A DNA stretch of 33,586 bases from Parcubacteria group bacterium GW2011_GWB1_40_14 (GTDB lineage Bacteria > Patescibacteriota > Minisyncoccia > Terrybacterales > GWB1-40-14), in NCBI GenBank assembly GCA_000996085.1, contig LBYG01000015.1:4326-37911 (forward strand), in the 5' to 3' direction. Positions within the stretch are counted from its first letter, which is position 1, and each line of letters opens with the position of its first letter. Position numbers and translations under genes: made by a program. Below, piece after piece: positions 7,958 through 16,704 of this stretch. The notes under the pieces were generated by a model. It searched no databases. It had not been told where the DNA came from and saw only the letters and a list, made by a program, of their open reading frames with translations.

Positions 7958-10900
7958 ATGAATCATTTAATAAAAAGAGGACAGCTTAGACGCGCAGCGT
8001 CCAAGACTCTCTCTGTAACGCTCTCTGCAACAACTACAGTGTGGTTGGTGGGAAGTTCACTCTTTATGGGTGTTCCTTCAGCACTCGCATCAAACGATGC
8101 GGTTGTTTCAGACATTACATCGACAAATCCTCGAATTGCTCCTCTTGGTGAATCCGAACTTGCGGTGTTGGGAATCAACATCGTAATGGATGCCAATGAT
8201 GGAACTCATAGTAAAGCCCTGCAATCATTCGTTGTGCAGTTAAAATCTGACGACGGAGCAGGAAACGGCGAAGCGGCTCTTTCAAATATTGAAACCGCCC
8301 GTTTCTATTCTGACTCCGGACTTTCCGGAACAGGCGGCGTGTTTGACAGCAACGATGCGTTAATTGATGCTGTGTCTCGCGCAAGCGCAACCGATGCTGA
8401 TGCTGATGGCGATACCGTTAACACTACGCTTATTGCGCAGACAGCGCTGGCCGCAGTATTTGCCGACTCGTTCGGGCACGGCATTGCAGCGCCGACGACA
8501 ACTATTTGTCTTGATGACGCGGCAGCCGCTGGCTTGGCGGTTGGTGATGCGATTACATTCTTAGACGCAAGCGCAGCTCTGGCATTCAACCGGATTGTTA
8601 CTGTAGTGACGGATATCACAAACGCCACAGCTGCGGCTAACGCGTGTGTTGCGGCCGCAGGAGCTGTGGCCACGCATACACTGATTACTGTTGATTCGGC
8701 GATGGCAGGAGTTGCGGAAGCAGCTGCTGACTCGACCGACACGGTTACCGAAGTCGCAAACTACCCGGCAGGAATCACTGCCCTTCAACTCACATCCGAA
8801 GCAGATGCTGATGCTGATGACTTTGTAAAAGTTGGTGCTGGTTTGACAGCCGAAATATTGACCCTTGAAGCCAGTCCTGTTGGAACAATTTGGACAATTG
8901 ACGGTATTCCTGGTGGTGGTTTAACGGGTACAGTATTTGCTCATGCGAACTTAGATGCCGTAGTTGAAGTTGCTGATCAGGTTCCTTTGGCAGATTCTAT
9001 TAATGAAGGTTTCAGTGATTTTGCTGATGCCACATTGCATGCCGGTTATGAAATGGGTATTGCATGGGGCGACACGCTTGGTGATGACGATCCGGACGTT
9101 TTAGCTTATACTCCTCCGTCAGTTGATACAGGAAATGATGCGGGCAATGATATGTTCATCACCTTCCTTACAAGAGGTGGTGTTGCCGACCAGACATTTG
9201 CCGCGGCTATTTGGGGCGATGCATTAACCGGTCTTAAGTTGAATGACACTACTGCCAATACACGTAACATGGCGGTTGGTTCAAATACTACAGGCAACGA
9301 ATCAAAGACCATAACATTCGGTTCAGATAACGTTGCTCCGACAATTCAGAATGTTTGGACATACGATAACGATGGCGACGGAAATGTTGACCGCGCTCGC
9401 GTTAAATTCTCTGAATCAATGGCTGCCGTTGTTACACTTACAGATGACTTTGCGAGTGCGATAGGCGGAAATGCCAATAATATTGAGTCCACGCCTGCTT
9501 CTGTTGATGAAATAGATTTGCTCGCGAACGGCACATGGCAGACAACTACAGTATTGAACGACACCTTCCAAATTGATTTTGCGGGTGACGGACAGTCTGC
9601 GGATTGTACTGCCGAAGTGGTTGGTACATATTGTAATGCCACTGCTTCAACAGGCGACACCTGGACAGTTGTTTACGATTTCACGGCCGGTGGTGCTAAT
9701 GATCTTACTGACGCAACCGGTACAGTATTGGCTGACCAGACAATAACGACTACAGACAAGGCCCGTCCGGTAATTCTTGCCGCTTCAGATGTGCGCGACA
9801 CAGAAGGCGACTCACAAGTTGACCAGTTGCGTGTCGTGCTTTCCGAAGCAATGGCAGGCACTTCAACTTCGTCAGGTTTGGTTTTGAGGAACACAACTAA
9901 CGTTCCTTCAACGACCTATACATTGGGCGCGGTATCAGGACTTTCAACCTCAACCGGCGCTGTTGCCGCTGCTGGTAACGCCGCGACTGCTAACGCAAAC
10001 GATACAGTATCTGTGGCAGTTACGGAGTCGGGCGGTAATGATGTTGCTAACGTCTTTACTCTTGACTATACTGCCGCTTCAACTTTGTCTGATACTGCGG
10101 CTAACGAAGCTCGTTCGGTAACAGGCTTTGCGCTTGTAACCGGTTCAGTTCCGTTCGTTATTTCCGCTTACTTTGTTGACTTGGATGACGTTGCGGCCGG
10201 TGTCGCGGCAATTGCTGCCGATAACGATGCCGATGGTCAGCTTGACGGTTTGTTCGTAACATTCAACCAAAATGTTGATGTTGATAACGGCGCGGTACCT
10301 TCTATAGACATGACTTTGTCAGGCGGATATGCCTTTGCCGCAGTTGCTCCTTTGACCGAAGACGATAATACCGTTTTGGTCTTCCCGATAACTCAGTCCG
10401 GAGTTGTTGATACCAATAATATTCCTGATTGGACCTATACTGACGACGGCGCCGCTGATGGTTCAGCTATCTGCGCCTTAGGAGATGCCGATAACGACTG
10501 TGCTGATTCAGTAAGCTTGCTTGGCAGTATCGTTTCTTCAACGGTAGTTGAACAAGAACTTGCGGGACCTCGCATTATATCTGCAAGTCTCTATGAAACA
10601 ACTGCTGATGATATCTGGCAGTCCGGTGAGACAATGACACTTGTCTTCTCCGAGCCGCTTGACCCCTCAAGTATGAGGACTTCCTGGACCCTTGATAGCT
10701 TATTGGTTGGTCCTTCGGACTTCGCGTGGGGAACTGTTACAGCCGCTGAAATGCCTGACAACGGTACTATCTCTGTTTCAGGACGCACCGTAACATTCAC
10801 AGCTACTGTGAGCGCTAACGTTGCTCTTGCGGCCGCAGATACTATTCAAGCGCAAACAAATGAGATTGTTGATATGCATGGAAATACCTCATCCAATACC

Positions 10901-12277
10901 GTGGCTGACACTTCAACCCAGCTTGGAAACGCAGCCGATCCTATGAACGACCAGGTTGCCGCTACTTTGTTGACCGTTACCCCGGCAGTTGCTCCTCTTG
11001 TGTTGCGCGTTCAGAATAATGACGCCAACGGCGACGGACGTCTTGACTCGTTCATCGTTGAGTTTGGCGGTCTCTTAAACGCATCCACAATTGTTGCTAC
11101 TGACTTTACCGCCGCTCGTGGTTCTAACTTTAACGTAAACAGTTTGGGTCTTGCTGTGGCGGCTTGCGCCGGAGCAATTGGTGATTACCGTGCTTGTTCA
11201 AACAGCAACGTAACGCCTGACCTCACTATCGCGTCTGTTACTACTGTTAATGGCGGAACTGATTCCCGTTTGCTTGTTAGCTACACGGAAGTCGGTGAGA
11301 ACACCGGTTCGTATCCTCAATTGAAGTACGTACAAGGTACTTTGGCTGACCCGTCCGGAAACAAGATCGCGACATTCAACGTTGCCCCAGCCGATAACAT
11401 GAAATTCGATGTGTTGATCGGGGACGGCGCTGCTGAATTCGCAACCCGCGACTTGGTCTTACCGTTGACAGTGCATAAACTTCTTAAGGATCGTGATTTG
11501 GATGGCAAGATAGACCAATTGGTCCTTGTCTTCTCCGAAACAATCTTGAACGGAGCCGGTACTGTTGTTAATGCCGCGTTGTCAACTAGTGGTTGGGCTG
11601 TTGCTGGCAAGACTCTTGCCGCGAACGGTTTGACTTCAAACAACCTGTCATACACCCAGTACACTTTTGCTACTGTTAACAACGTATTTTCATTTGACGT
11701 AACAGAAGGTACTGCTGTTGATACTTCAGCTCCTGCGGTGACCTATGTGTCATCTGGTCAGGTACGTGATACAGGCGGTAACCTTTTGGGTAATGTGCTT
11801 GGTGGCGGTGAAGCGACAGACATTACGGTCGTTGCTCCTCCTTCTACGATGGCTGATGGCGCCTTGTTCCAAGGAACAGGTGCTGAAGTTTGGATTGCCA
11901 AACACGTTGGTTCTCAGATGTTCAGGCGACATGTCTTGTTCTCAAACTTTGACACATTCTATCCTCACTTAGCCCCATTCTGGAGCAACGTGGAGATGGT
12001 TTCAGATGCCACAGTTACAGCACATAGCTTGTCTGCTTGGGTCCGTGTTGTGGGAACAGCTCCTGTATACGAGATCAACGATGACAATACCAAACACTGG
12101 ATAACATGTGCTGACGACAGCGTTGTTGGTCAGGACTGTGCCAATGAATGGAGTATGTCAGGACGCAATTCAGCTGGTATCTATGACGTCAATACTGCCG
12201 AGTTCAATTCGTATGTAACCGGCGCGACTGTCATAATGCCCGAACTAATGAACTTTAACCCGTCAACCATCTTGTGA
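7958..12277 (+). CDS. Giant secreted/surface protein with repeated Ig-like modules and Asp-rich (DxDGDGxxD) motifs
   Basis: Signal-peptide-like N-terminus; recurrent NDGDGNVDRARVKFSE, DANGDGRLDSFIVEF, DRDLDGKIDQLVLVFSE; C-terminal domain shared with the 17344 and 23251 ORFs. Confidence 0.88.
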   Translation: MNHLIKRGQLRRAASKTLSVTLSATTTVWLVGSSLFMGVPSALASNDAVVSDITSTNPRIAPLGESELAVLGINIVMDANDGTHSKALQSFVVQLKSDDGAGNGEAALSNIETARFYSDSGLSGTGGVFDSNDALIDAVSRASATDADADGDTVNTTLIAQTALAAVFADSFGHGIAAPTTTICLDDAAAAGLAVGDAITFLDASAALAFNRIVTVVTDITNATAAANACVAAAGAVATHTLITVDSAMAGVAEAAADSTDTVTEVANYPAGITALQLTSEADADADDFVKVGAGLTAEILTLEASPVGTIWTIDGIPGGGLTGTVFAHANLDAVVEVADQVPLADSINEGFSDFADATLHAGYEMGIAWGDTLGDDDPDVLAYTPPSVDTGNDAGNDMFITFLTRGGVADQTFAAAIWGDALTGLKLNDTTANTRNMAVGSNTTGNESKTITFGSDNVAPTIQNVWTYDNDGDGNVDRARVKFSESMAAVVTLTDDFASAIGGNANNIESTPASVDEIDLLANGTWQTTTVLNDTFQIDFAGDGQSADCTAEVVGTYCNATASTGDTWTVVYDFTAGGANDLTDATGTVLADQTITTTDKARPVILAASDVRDTEGDSQVDQLRVVLSEAMAGTSTSSGLVLRNTTNVPSTTYTLGAVSGLSTSTGAVAAAGNAATANANDTVSVAVTESGGNDVANVFTLDYTAASTLSDTAANEARSVTGFALVTGSVPFVISAYFVDLDDVAAGVAAIAADNDADGQLDGLFVTFNQNVDVDNGAVPSIDMTLSGGYAFAAVAPLTEDDNTVLVFPITQSGVVDTNNIPDWTYTDDGAADGSAICALGDADNDCADSVSLLGSIVSSTVVEQELAGPRIISASLYETTADDIWQSGETMTLVFSEPLDPSSMRTSWTLDSLLVGPSDFAWGTVTAAEMPDNGTISVSGRTVTFTATVSANVALAAADTIQAQTNEIVDMHGNTSSNTVADTSTQLGNAADPMNDQVAATLLTVTPAVAPLVLRVQNNDANGDGRLDSFIVEFGGLLNASTIVATDFTAARGSNFNVNSLGLAVAACAGAIGDYRACSNSNVTPDLTIASVTTVNGGTDSRLLVSYTEVGENTGSYPQLKYVQGTLADPSGNKIATFNVAPADNMKFDVLIGDGAAEFATRDLVLPLTVHKLLKDRDLDGKIDQLVLVFSETILNGAGTVVNAALSTSGWAVAGKTLAANGLTSNNLSYTQYTFATVNNVFSFDVTEGTAVDTSAPAVTYVSSGQVRDTGGNLLGNVLGGGEATDITVVAPPSTMADGALFQGTGAEVWIAKHVGSQMFRRHVLFSNFDTFYPHLAPFWSNVEMVSDATVTAHSLSAWVRVVGTAPVYEINDDNTKHWITCADDSVVGQDCANEWSMSGRNSAGIYDVNTAEFNSYVTGATVIMPELMNFNPSTIL

Positions 12278-12305
12278 GTGGTTGGAGGGATTGAAAAAGA
12301 GGATT

Positions 12306-12347
12306 ATCCCGCATCATGATTGCGAAAGCAATCTTGGTGCGGGGTTT
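12306..12347. repeat. Hairpin CCCGCATCATGATTGC-GAAA-GCAATCTTGGTGCGGG (CCCGCA..TGCGGG family)
   Basis: Inverted arms read directly, downstream of the surface protein gene. Confidence 0.6.
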
Positions 12348-12493
12348 CCTAGTGAACACAAACCCAAAATAATTTCTGGTTTAGATTGGAAATCTTTTAA
12401 AAATCTTATTCTTTGTCCCTGCTATTCGCTTAGGCGATAGTGTAGATAAAGCGAGATTTTTAAAAAGATTTTCTTCTTTTACCTTAAATTATC

Positions 12494-12520
12494 AAAAAGC
12501 CTTCTTTCGAAGGCTTTTTG
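12494..12520. terminator. Bidirectional-type intrinsic terminator AAAAAGCCTTCtttcGAAGGCTTTTT
   Basis: Perfect stem with A/T tracts. Confidence 0.85.
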
Positions 12521-12560
12521 TTTTGCCCCTGCCCAGCTCATATGAAATATGGGCTTGGGC

Positions 12561-12588
12561 TTGACAAGGATTTTGTAAGCAGTATAAT
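12561..12588 (+). promoter_or_regulatory. Consensus sigma70-type promoter TTGACA-16-TATAAT for sRNA-A
   Basis: Exact -35 and -10 hexamers; predicted +1 at about 12595. Confidence 0.85.
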
Positions 12589-12594
12589 GAAGTT

Positions 12595-12670
12595 AGTTGA
12601 CAGACAGCCGAAACCATTATGGTTTCTGCGACTGCTAAAAACAGCGCGCCGAAAGGTACGCTGTTTTTTT
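12595..12670 (+). ncRNA. sRNA-A: bipartite antisense small RNA (14-nt arm, GAAACCA-TTA-TGGTTTC hairpin, 9-nt arm, terminator)
   Basis: GTTGACAGACAGC is the exact reverse complement of tRNA-like 12743-12755; GCGACTGCT is the exact reverse complement of 12757-12765; own promoter and terminator (AAAAACAGCG..CGCTGTTTTTTT). Confidence 0.8.
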
Positions 12671-12717
12671 GTTTGGATTTTCTATACTTTATCGTAGTAT
12701 ATATTTGGAGACGGAAA

Positions 12718-12788
12718 GGGGACGTAGCGTAGTGGTAACGCAGCTGTCTGTCAACCAGCAGTCGCGGGTTCGATTCCCGCCGTCTCCA
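12718..12788 (+). tRNA. tRNA-like gene A, anticodon GTC (tRNA-Asp-like), no encoded CCA, discriminator A
   Basis: GGGGACG/CGTCTCC acceptor, GCGT-AGTGGTA-ACGC D-arm, anticodon loop CTGTCAA, T-arm GCGGG-TTCGATT-CCCGC; one stem mismatch T31-C39. Confidence 0.75.
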
Positions 12789-12795
12789 TGCAATT

Positions 12796-12829
12796 CTCGT
12801 CACTCGTGAAGAGTGGCGAGTTTTGTTTT
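12796..12829 (+). terminator. Intrinsic terminator after tRNA-like A
   Basis: CTCGtCACTC-gtgaa-GAGTGgCGAG-TTTTgTTTT. Confidence 0.8.
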
Positions 12830-12856
12830 AATTTGCATCTTATTTCCTCGTCTAGC

Positions 12857-12884
12857 TTGACTCTATATAACCGTTGTGTATACT
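12857..12884 (+). promoter_or_regulatory. Promoter TTGACT-16-TATACT for the TA operon
   Basis: Near-consensus hexamers upstream of the RelB/YafQ-type pair. Confidence 0.7.
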
Positions 12885-12892
12885 ATGGGTAT

Positions 12893-13036
12893 ATGCCAGG
12901 TAGTGAAAATTCGATCGTTTCGCCTATGGCGAAACAAAGAAATAATCGCACTTGGTATTTGAGATAAAGATAGTATATTTTATTAAAGTTAAGAAGAAAT
13001 TTGATAGATAAAAATCGAATTTCTACTACCTGGTAT
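12893..13036 (+). promoter_or_regulatory. Leader bounded by 23-nt inverted repeat whose right arm covers the antitoxin start codon
   Basis: 12893-12915 atgccaggtagtgaaaattcgat vs reverse complement of 13014-13036 ataccaggtagtagaaattcgat (2 mismatches). Confidence 0.8.
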
Positions 13037-13310
13037 GCCCAAAACTGTTATAAATATAAAAGTTGATAAGGAAGTTAAGGAAAAAGCTCGTACGCTAGCT
13101 GAAGCGTTGGGTCTTCCTTTGAGTACAATAGTGAACGCAAATCTTAAGGAATTCATTCGTAGTGGTGAGGCGACTTTTTCTATTGAGCCTAAGCTTCGGC
13201 CGAAAGTATGGGAAGAGTTGAAGAAAGCAAGCGCGGATTATCAAGGGAAAAAGAATATTTCCCGTGCTTTTGTAAACGTAAATGAGGCTCTCGACTATTT
13301 GAACAAATAA
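13035..13310 (+). CDS. RelB/DinJ family antitoxin
   Basis: MPKTVINIKVDKEVKEKARTLAEALGLPLSTIVNANLKEFIRSGEATFS. Confidence 0.85.
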   Translation: MPKTVINIKVDKEVKEKARTLAEALGLPLSTIVNANLKEFIRSGEATFSIEPKLRPKVWEELKKASADYQGKKNISRAFVNVNEALDYLNK

Positions 13311-13311
13311 T

Positions 13312-13572
13312 ATGAGTATTGTTTTCCACGATGGTTTTAGGAAAAAATATCGTAAATTGATACGCAGTGAGCAGAAAAAGGTGCAGCAGCGTCTGCGCCT
13401 TTTTATCGAAGATCCAAAAAACCCAATTCTTAATAATCACGAACTTATTGGTAAATATTCAGGTTATTATAGTATTAATATTACGGGTGATCTTCGGGCG
13501 TTGTATCAGATTATTGGAAAAAATGTTACGTTATTTATCACTATCGGGACGCATAGCCATCTTTACGAATAA
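13312..13572 (+). CDS. RelE/YafQ-family mRNA interferase toxin
   Basis: FHDGFRKKYRKLIRSEQKKVQQRLRLFIEDPKNPILNNHELIGKYSGYYSINITGDLRALYQI..VTLFITIGTHSHLY. Confidence 0.87.
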   Translation: MSIVFHDGFRKKYRKLIRSEQKKVQQRLRLFIEDPKNPILNNHELIGKYSGYYSINITGDLRALYQIIGKNVTLFITIGTHSHLYE

Positions 13573-13856
13573 TGTTTATTATTATAAATATACAATAAGT
13601 TGATATTCTTAAACTTTAAACATTTGAACTCTTAAACTCTTCAATCCTTAATTGTTGAACTTTAAACGTTTGAACATTTAAACTTTTCTCAAATCATGTT
13701 TTCCAGACGCAAATCCACCAACAATTCACTTTTAATTCTTCTGTATTCTGGCAATTCTATCAAACTAATTTTTATATTCATTTCGGCTCAACATCAGGAT
13801 GGAAAGAACAAGTTGCCGAAACAAGTAATATTTCATTCCGCTATCCGTCAGATAAG

Positions 13857-14312
13857 ATGGAAGTAATAGTTCCTCAAGACCAGATAAAATATCCCGTATC
13901 TGTAGTTAAGAAAGGGGAGCGCGGTGAAAGTGTTTTAATTCAGCTGGGTACGTGGAATACGGAAGTCTTTAATAATTTAGAAGACGCCGTAAAAAAATAT
14001 CAAAGCGCCACAAGCAGCAAAAGACAAAGCGAAAAAATTGAAGAACTTATAATAGATGGCAGAGGAGGAGTTCTTTTTGTACAGAATGAAAATAGTGGTC
14101 GTCGAATTTTAGAAGCCCTTATTTGGGACCCCGTCCCAACCGGACAAAGTGAGAATTCTGTTCCGGTTACCGTGCAAGGCAGCTTCGTTTCACCTGGCTC
14201 TGCGCGTGAAATTTCTTTACAACTTCCCGGAACCGCCACAGCCAATGACCGCATTTTATACGAAAAACTCTACCGCGAAATTTTAAATTCCATAAAATTC
14301 ATAAAAAGATAG
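13857..14312 (+). CDS. Small secreted/membrane-associated hypothetical protein, 5' end possibly lost
   Basis: Open frame extends upstream of ATG 13857 (..GSTSGWKEQVAETSNISFRYPSDKMEVIVPQDQIKY) without a recognisable start. Confidence 0.55.
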   Translation: MEVIVPQDQIKYPVSVVKKGERGESVLIQLGTWNTEVFNNLEDAVKKYQSATSSKRQSEKIEELIIDGRGGVLFVQNENSGRRILEALIWDPVPTGQSENSVPVTVQGSFVSPGSAREISLQLPGTATANDRILYEKLYREILNSIKFIKR

Positions 14313-14464
14313 CTTAAACTTTTTAAGAATAACCAAACACCAAGATACAAGATACAGACAATTCGCTAACCCGCGAATCAATAATCAAACCCGTGTTTTA
14401 AATTTGGAATTTGAATATTGTAATTTGTCTGGTAATTGTCTCTTGTTTCTTGTATCTTCTAAGT

Positions 14465-15088
14465 ATGACCAAACTTCCTCCTCCAAAAATACTTATTTTT
14501 ATTATCGCCTTTGTCTTTTCGGTTATCATTGTTATAGGCGGTATATTTTGGTATATAAATAATAGGCGCGTTGATACTAATATTCCTCCTGTTTCTCAAC
14601 TTGAGCGTTCTCCGGAAGTGCCTGCAAACTGGAAACTTTTGGAAGCCAGACCCGAAGGTTATTGGCTCTATTATTCTCCTTCATGGATCATAGATTCAAG
14701 TTTAGAGGAAAGCACAGAATTAAAAGCTTTTTGGATTGGAGATTCTGCCTCACCCGATGGGCTCTATATTATAAGCGTGATAAAAGAACCGACGCGGGGA
14801 ACTTTGGAATATCTTGATACAAATTTTGCGAATGCTTTCAGGCAGCAAACCGTTCAAGATACACTAATAGAGGAAAAAGTTGGCGTGCAGGGGAGAGATG
14901 CTATTTCTCTTGAAGGTAAAATAACAAATGCGGAAACCAAAGAAGTAGTTAACGCTAATTTGCTTTTAATTTCTGCCAAAGACGGCAAACCCGCATACGC
15001 AATTTCCGCAGTTTTAAGAAATAATTCAACGTATGAAAAGTATTTGCAAGAAGTTCTTTTAATGACCCTATCGTTACGCTTCTTTTAA
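14465..15088 (+). CDS. Membrane-anchored hypothetical protein (single N-terminal TM)
   Basis: MTKLPPPKILIFIIAFVFSVIIVIGGIFWYI then soluble domain. Confidence 0.75.
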   Translation: MTKLPPPKILIFIIAFVFSVIIVIGGIFWYINNRRVDTNIPPVSQLERSPEVPANWKLLEARPEGYWLYYSPSWIIDSSLEESTELKAFWIGDSASPDGLYIISVIKEPTRGTLEYLDTNFANAFRQQTVQDTLIEEKVGVQGRDAISLEGKITNAETKEVVNANLLLISAKDGKPAYAISAVLRNNSTYEKYLQEVLLMTLSLRFF

Positions 15089-15281
15089 ATTTTTCTATAG
15101 AAAAATTTACACTGAGCCTGTCGAAGTGTTACGATATTATTGATTTTAAATATTTGAATTGAACCTTTAACTTTTGTCCGCCACCGATTTTATGGTCGCT
15201 TGCGACCAAATAAAAGCGGATCCGCCTCTGGCGGAAACTCTTGAACATTGACCTTAATTTTTTAATATTAACCTATAAAAT

Positions 15282-15965
15282 ATGTTTAATCTTCTCAACC
15301 ACATTCCATTTTTAAACCGCCGTCCGGTTTCAACCCGCGACAAGTTCATATTTGTAATAGGTCTTATTTTGGCCTTTCTCGTAATTCTTTTTACCCTTTT
15401 CGTTATAATGAGCAAGCAGGCTGTAGCACCCGCGCCTTCCGGTGAAGAGACTCAGCGAGGTTTTTCTTATGAAACAAAAACTGCACCTTGCGCAGATGAC
15501 CCACAAGTTCTTTGCGATAAAATTTTGCGGCCAGATTATAAATTTTCTGCTGTCGCTCCCAAAGACTGGACGGTTTCCCAACCAAATTCAGGTACGCTTA
15601 CTTCAAGTAAAGACGGTTTGGATTGTTCCGCGAGTTTAATTTTAGGTAGTAATGAAAACTACGTTTCCGCTTCAGGTTGGGTGGATATTTTAAATCCGCC
15701 CGGCAAAAAAAGTGCTTCGATAGATCAGATAACGGGTAGTGTAGTTAACGTTGGGCCGGAATTGTGGCCTGTGGCTGTTATGACAACAAAAGGAAAATTC
15801 GCGAATTTCAAAAAAGAAGCTTATATTCCTGTGGGGAATGTGGTATTTATCTTAACTTCAGAAATAAAAGGGTTGGTTGAACAGAATAAATTTACAGTCA
15901 ATCCGCAAAAAGTAGAATGCGATAAGGCTTTCGATGATTTGATAAATTCTATTAGAGTACGTTAA
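15282..15965 (+). CDS. Membrane-anchored hypothetical protein
   Basis: N-terminal TM helix FIFVIGLILAFLVILFTLFVIM; coherent 227-aa ORF. Confidence 0.75.
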   Translation: MFNLLNHIPFLNRRPVSTRDKFIFVIGLILAFLVILFTLFVIMSKQAVAPAPSGEETQRGFSYETKTAPCADDPQVLCDKILRPDYKFSAVAPKDWTVSQPNSGTLTSSKDGLDCSASLILGSNENYVSASGWVDILNPPGKKSASIDQITGSVVNVGPELWPVAVMTTKGKFANFKKEAYIPVGNVVFILTSEIKGLVEQNKFTVNPQKVECDKAFDDLINSIRVR

Positions 15966-16008
15966 TATTTTTGCCGCATGAAGGAATTATAAGTTATTTT
16001 TAAAACCC

Positions 16009-16704
16009 TTGATAGACATAAAATCTTTATTCATCAAAAAAAATAAGAACGGAACATTAAGGTGGGGTATAACAACGCTCCTCCTTTTTGTTTCTTTAAT
16101 ATTCGTTCAGCGCGTATTTTCTCCTCATTCCGACGTTTCATTAAACAAACCGCAGAGTGAGCAAGTTATAACTTTTTCTATTGAACCCGCCGGACCCGAT
16201 CCCGCCTCATACAGCACCTTTTTGGATTTCGGTAAAGGAAAATATTCTGTTTTTTGGATACATCCGCCCAACGAAGATTTAATTGTAGATACTATTCGTG
16301 TACGCAAGCAGGGCGTAAGCGATGAAGATATGCCTTATGCGTGGTTGCGCTTGAACGGCATTCGTTCGTACGTTCGTACTCCGTTCAGGGACAACCTGGC
16401 AATTTTTCATATTTTCCCTGAACCAAAACCGCCTGAAGGTACGTATGAAACATACACAAGCAAACAAGAAACTCAAAAGTTAACTTTAATTGGCGCGCCA
16501 AATAATTTTACTGTTTCTACAAAAAAAGATGTTTCTGTACAAATATATGGGCAATTTGGTTTGGATATTGCTCTGCGCGAGCAGATAAACGGTATTCGTT
16601 TTTGCGTGGAAGAAGTTTCAGGAACCATTGCATCAACCGGTCAAAAGGCATCAACTCAACTGGCTTCACCGCTTTGTTTCAACAAAATGGGCATTAAGGA
16701 ATAA
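16009..16704 (+). CDS. Membrane-anchored hypothetical protein
   Basis: N-terminal TM (LRWGITTLLLFVSLIFVQRVF), coherent 231-aa ORF. Confidence 0.7.
   Translation: MIDIKSLFIKKNKNGTLRWGITTLLLFVSLIFVQRVFSPHSDVSLNKPQSEQVITFSIEPAGPDPASYSTFLDFGKGKYSVFWIHPPNEDLIVDTIRVRKQGVSDEDMPYAWLRLNGIRSYVRTPFRDNLAIFHIFPEPKPPEGTYETYTSKQETQKLTLIGAPNNFTVSTKKDVSVQIYGQFGLDIALREQINGIRFCVEEVSGTIASTGQKASTQLASPLCFNKMGIKE

Noticed and set aside
8305-8742. Antisense ORFs inside the surface protein and other genes (e.g. 8305-8742, 5516-5992, 9346-9660 minus)
   Set aside because: Shadow ORFs mirroring coding strand composition, no domain signature or RBS.
12718-12788. Plain housekeeping tRNA-Asp explanation for the tRNA-like gene
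   Set aside because: Not excluded for copy A alone, but the paralog with ATC anticodon, A73 in both, and co-varying antisense sRNAs make a purely housekeeping role insufficient.
12595-12790. T-box riboswitch, CRISPR-like crRNA/CreTA, retron or bridge-RNA interpretation
   Set aside because: No specifier/antiterminator layout, no CRISPR repeats or cas genes, no reverse transcriptase, no IS110-type recombinase; both arms complement the same strand, unlike bridge RNA guides.
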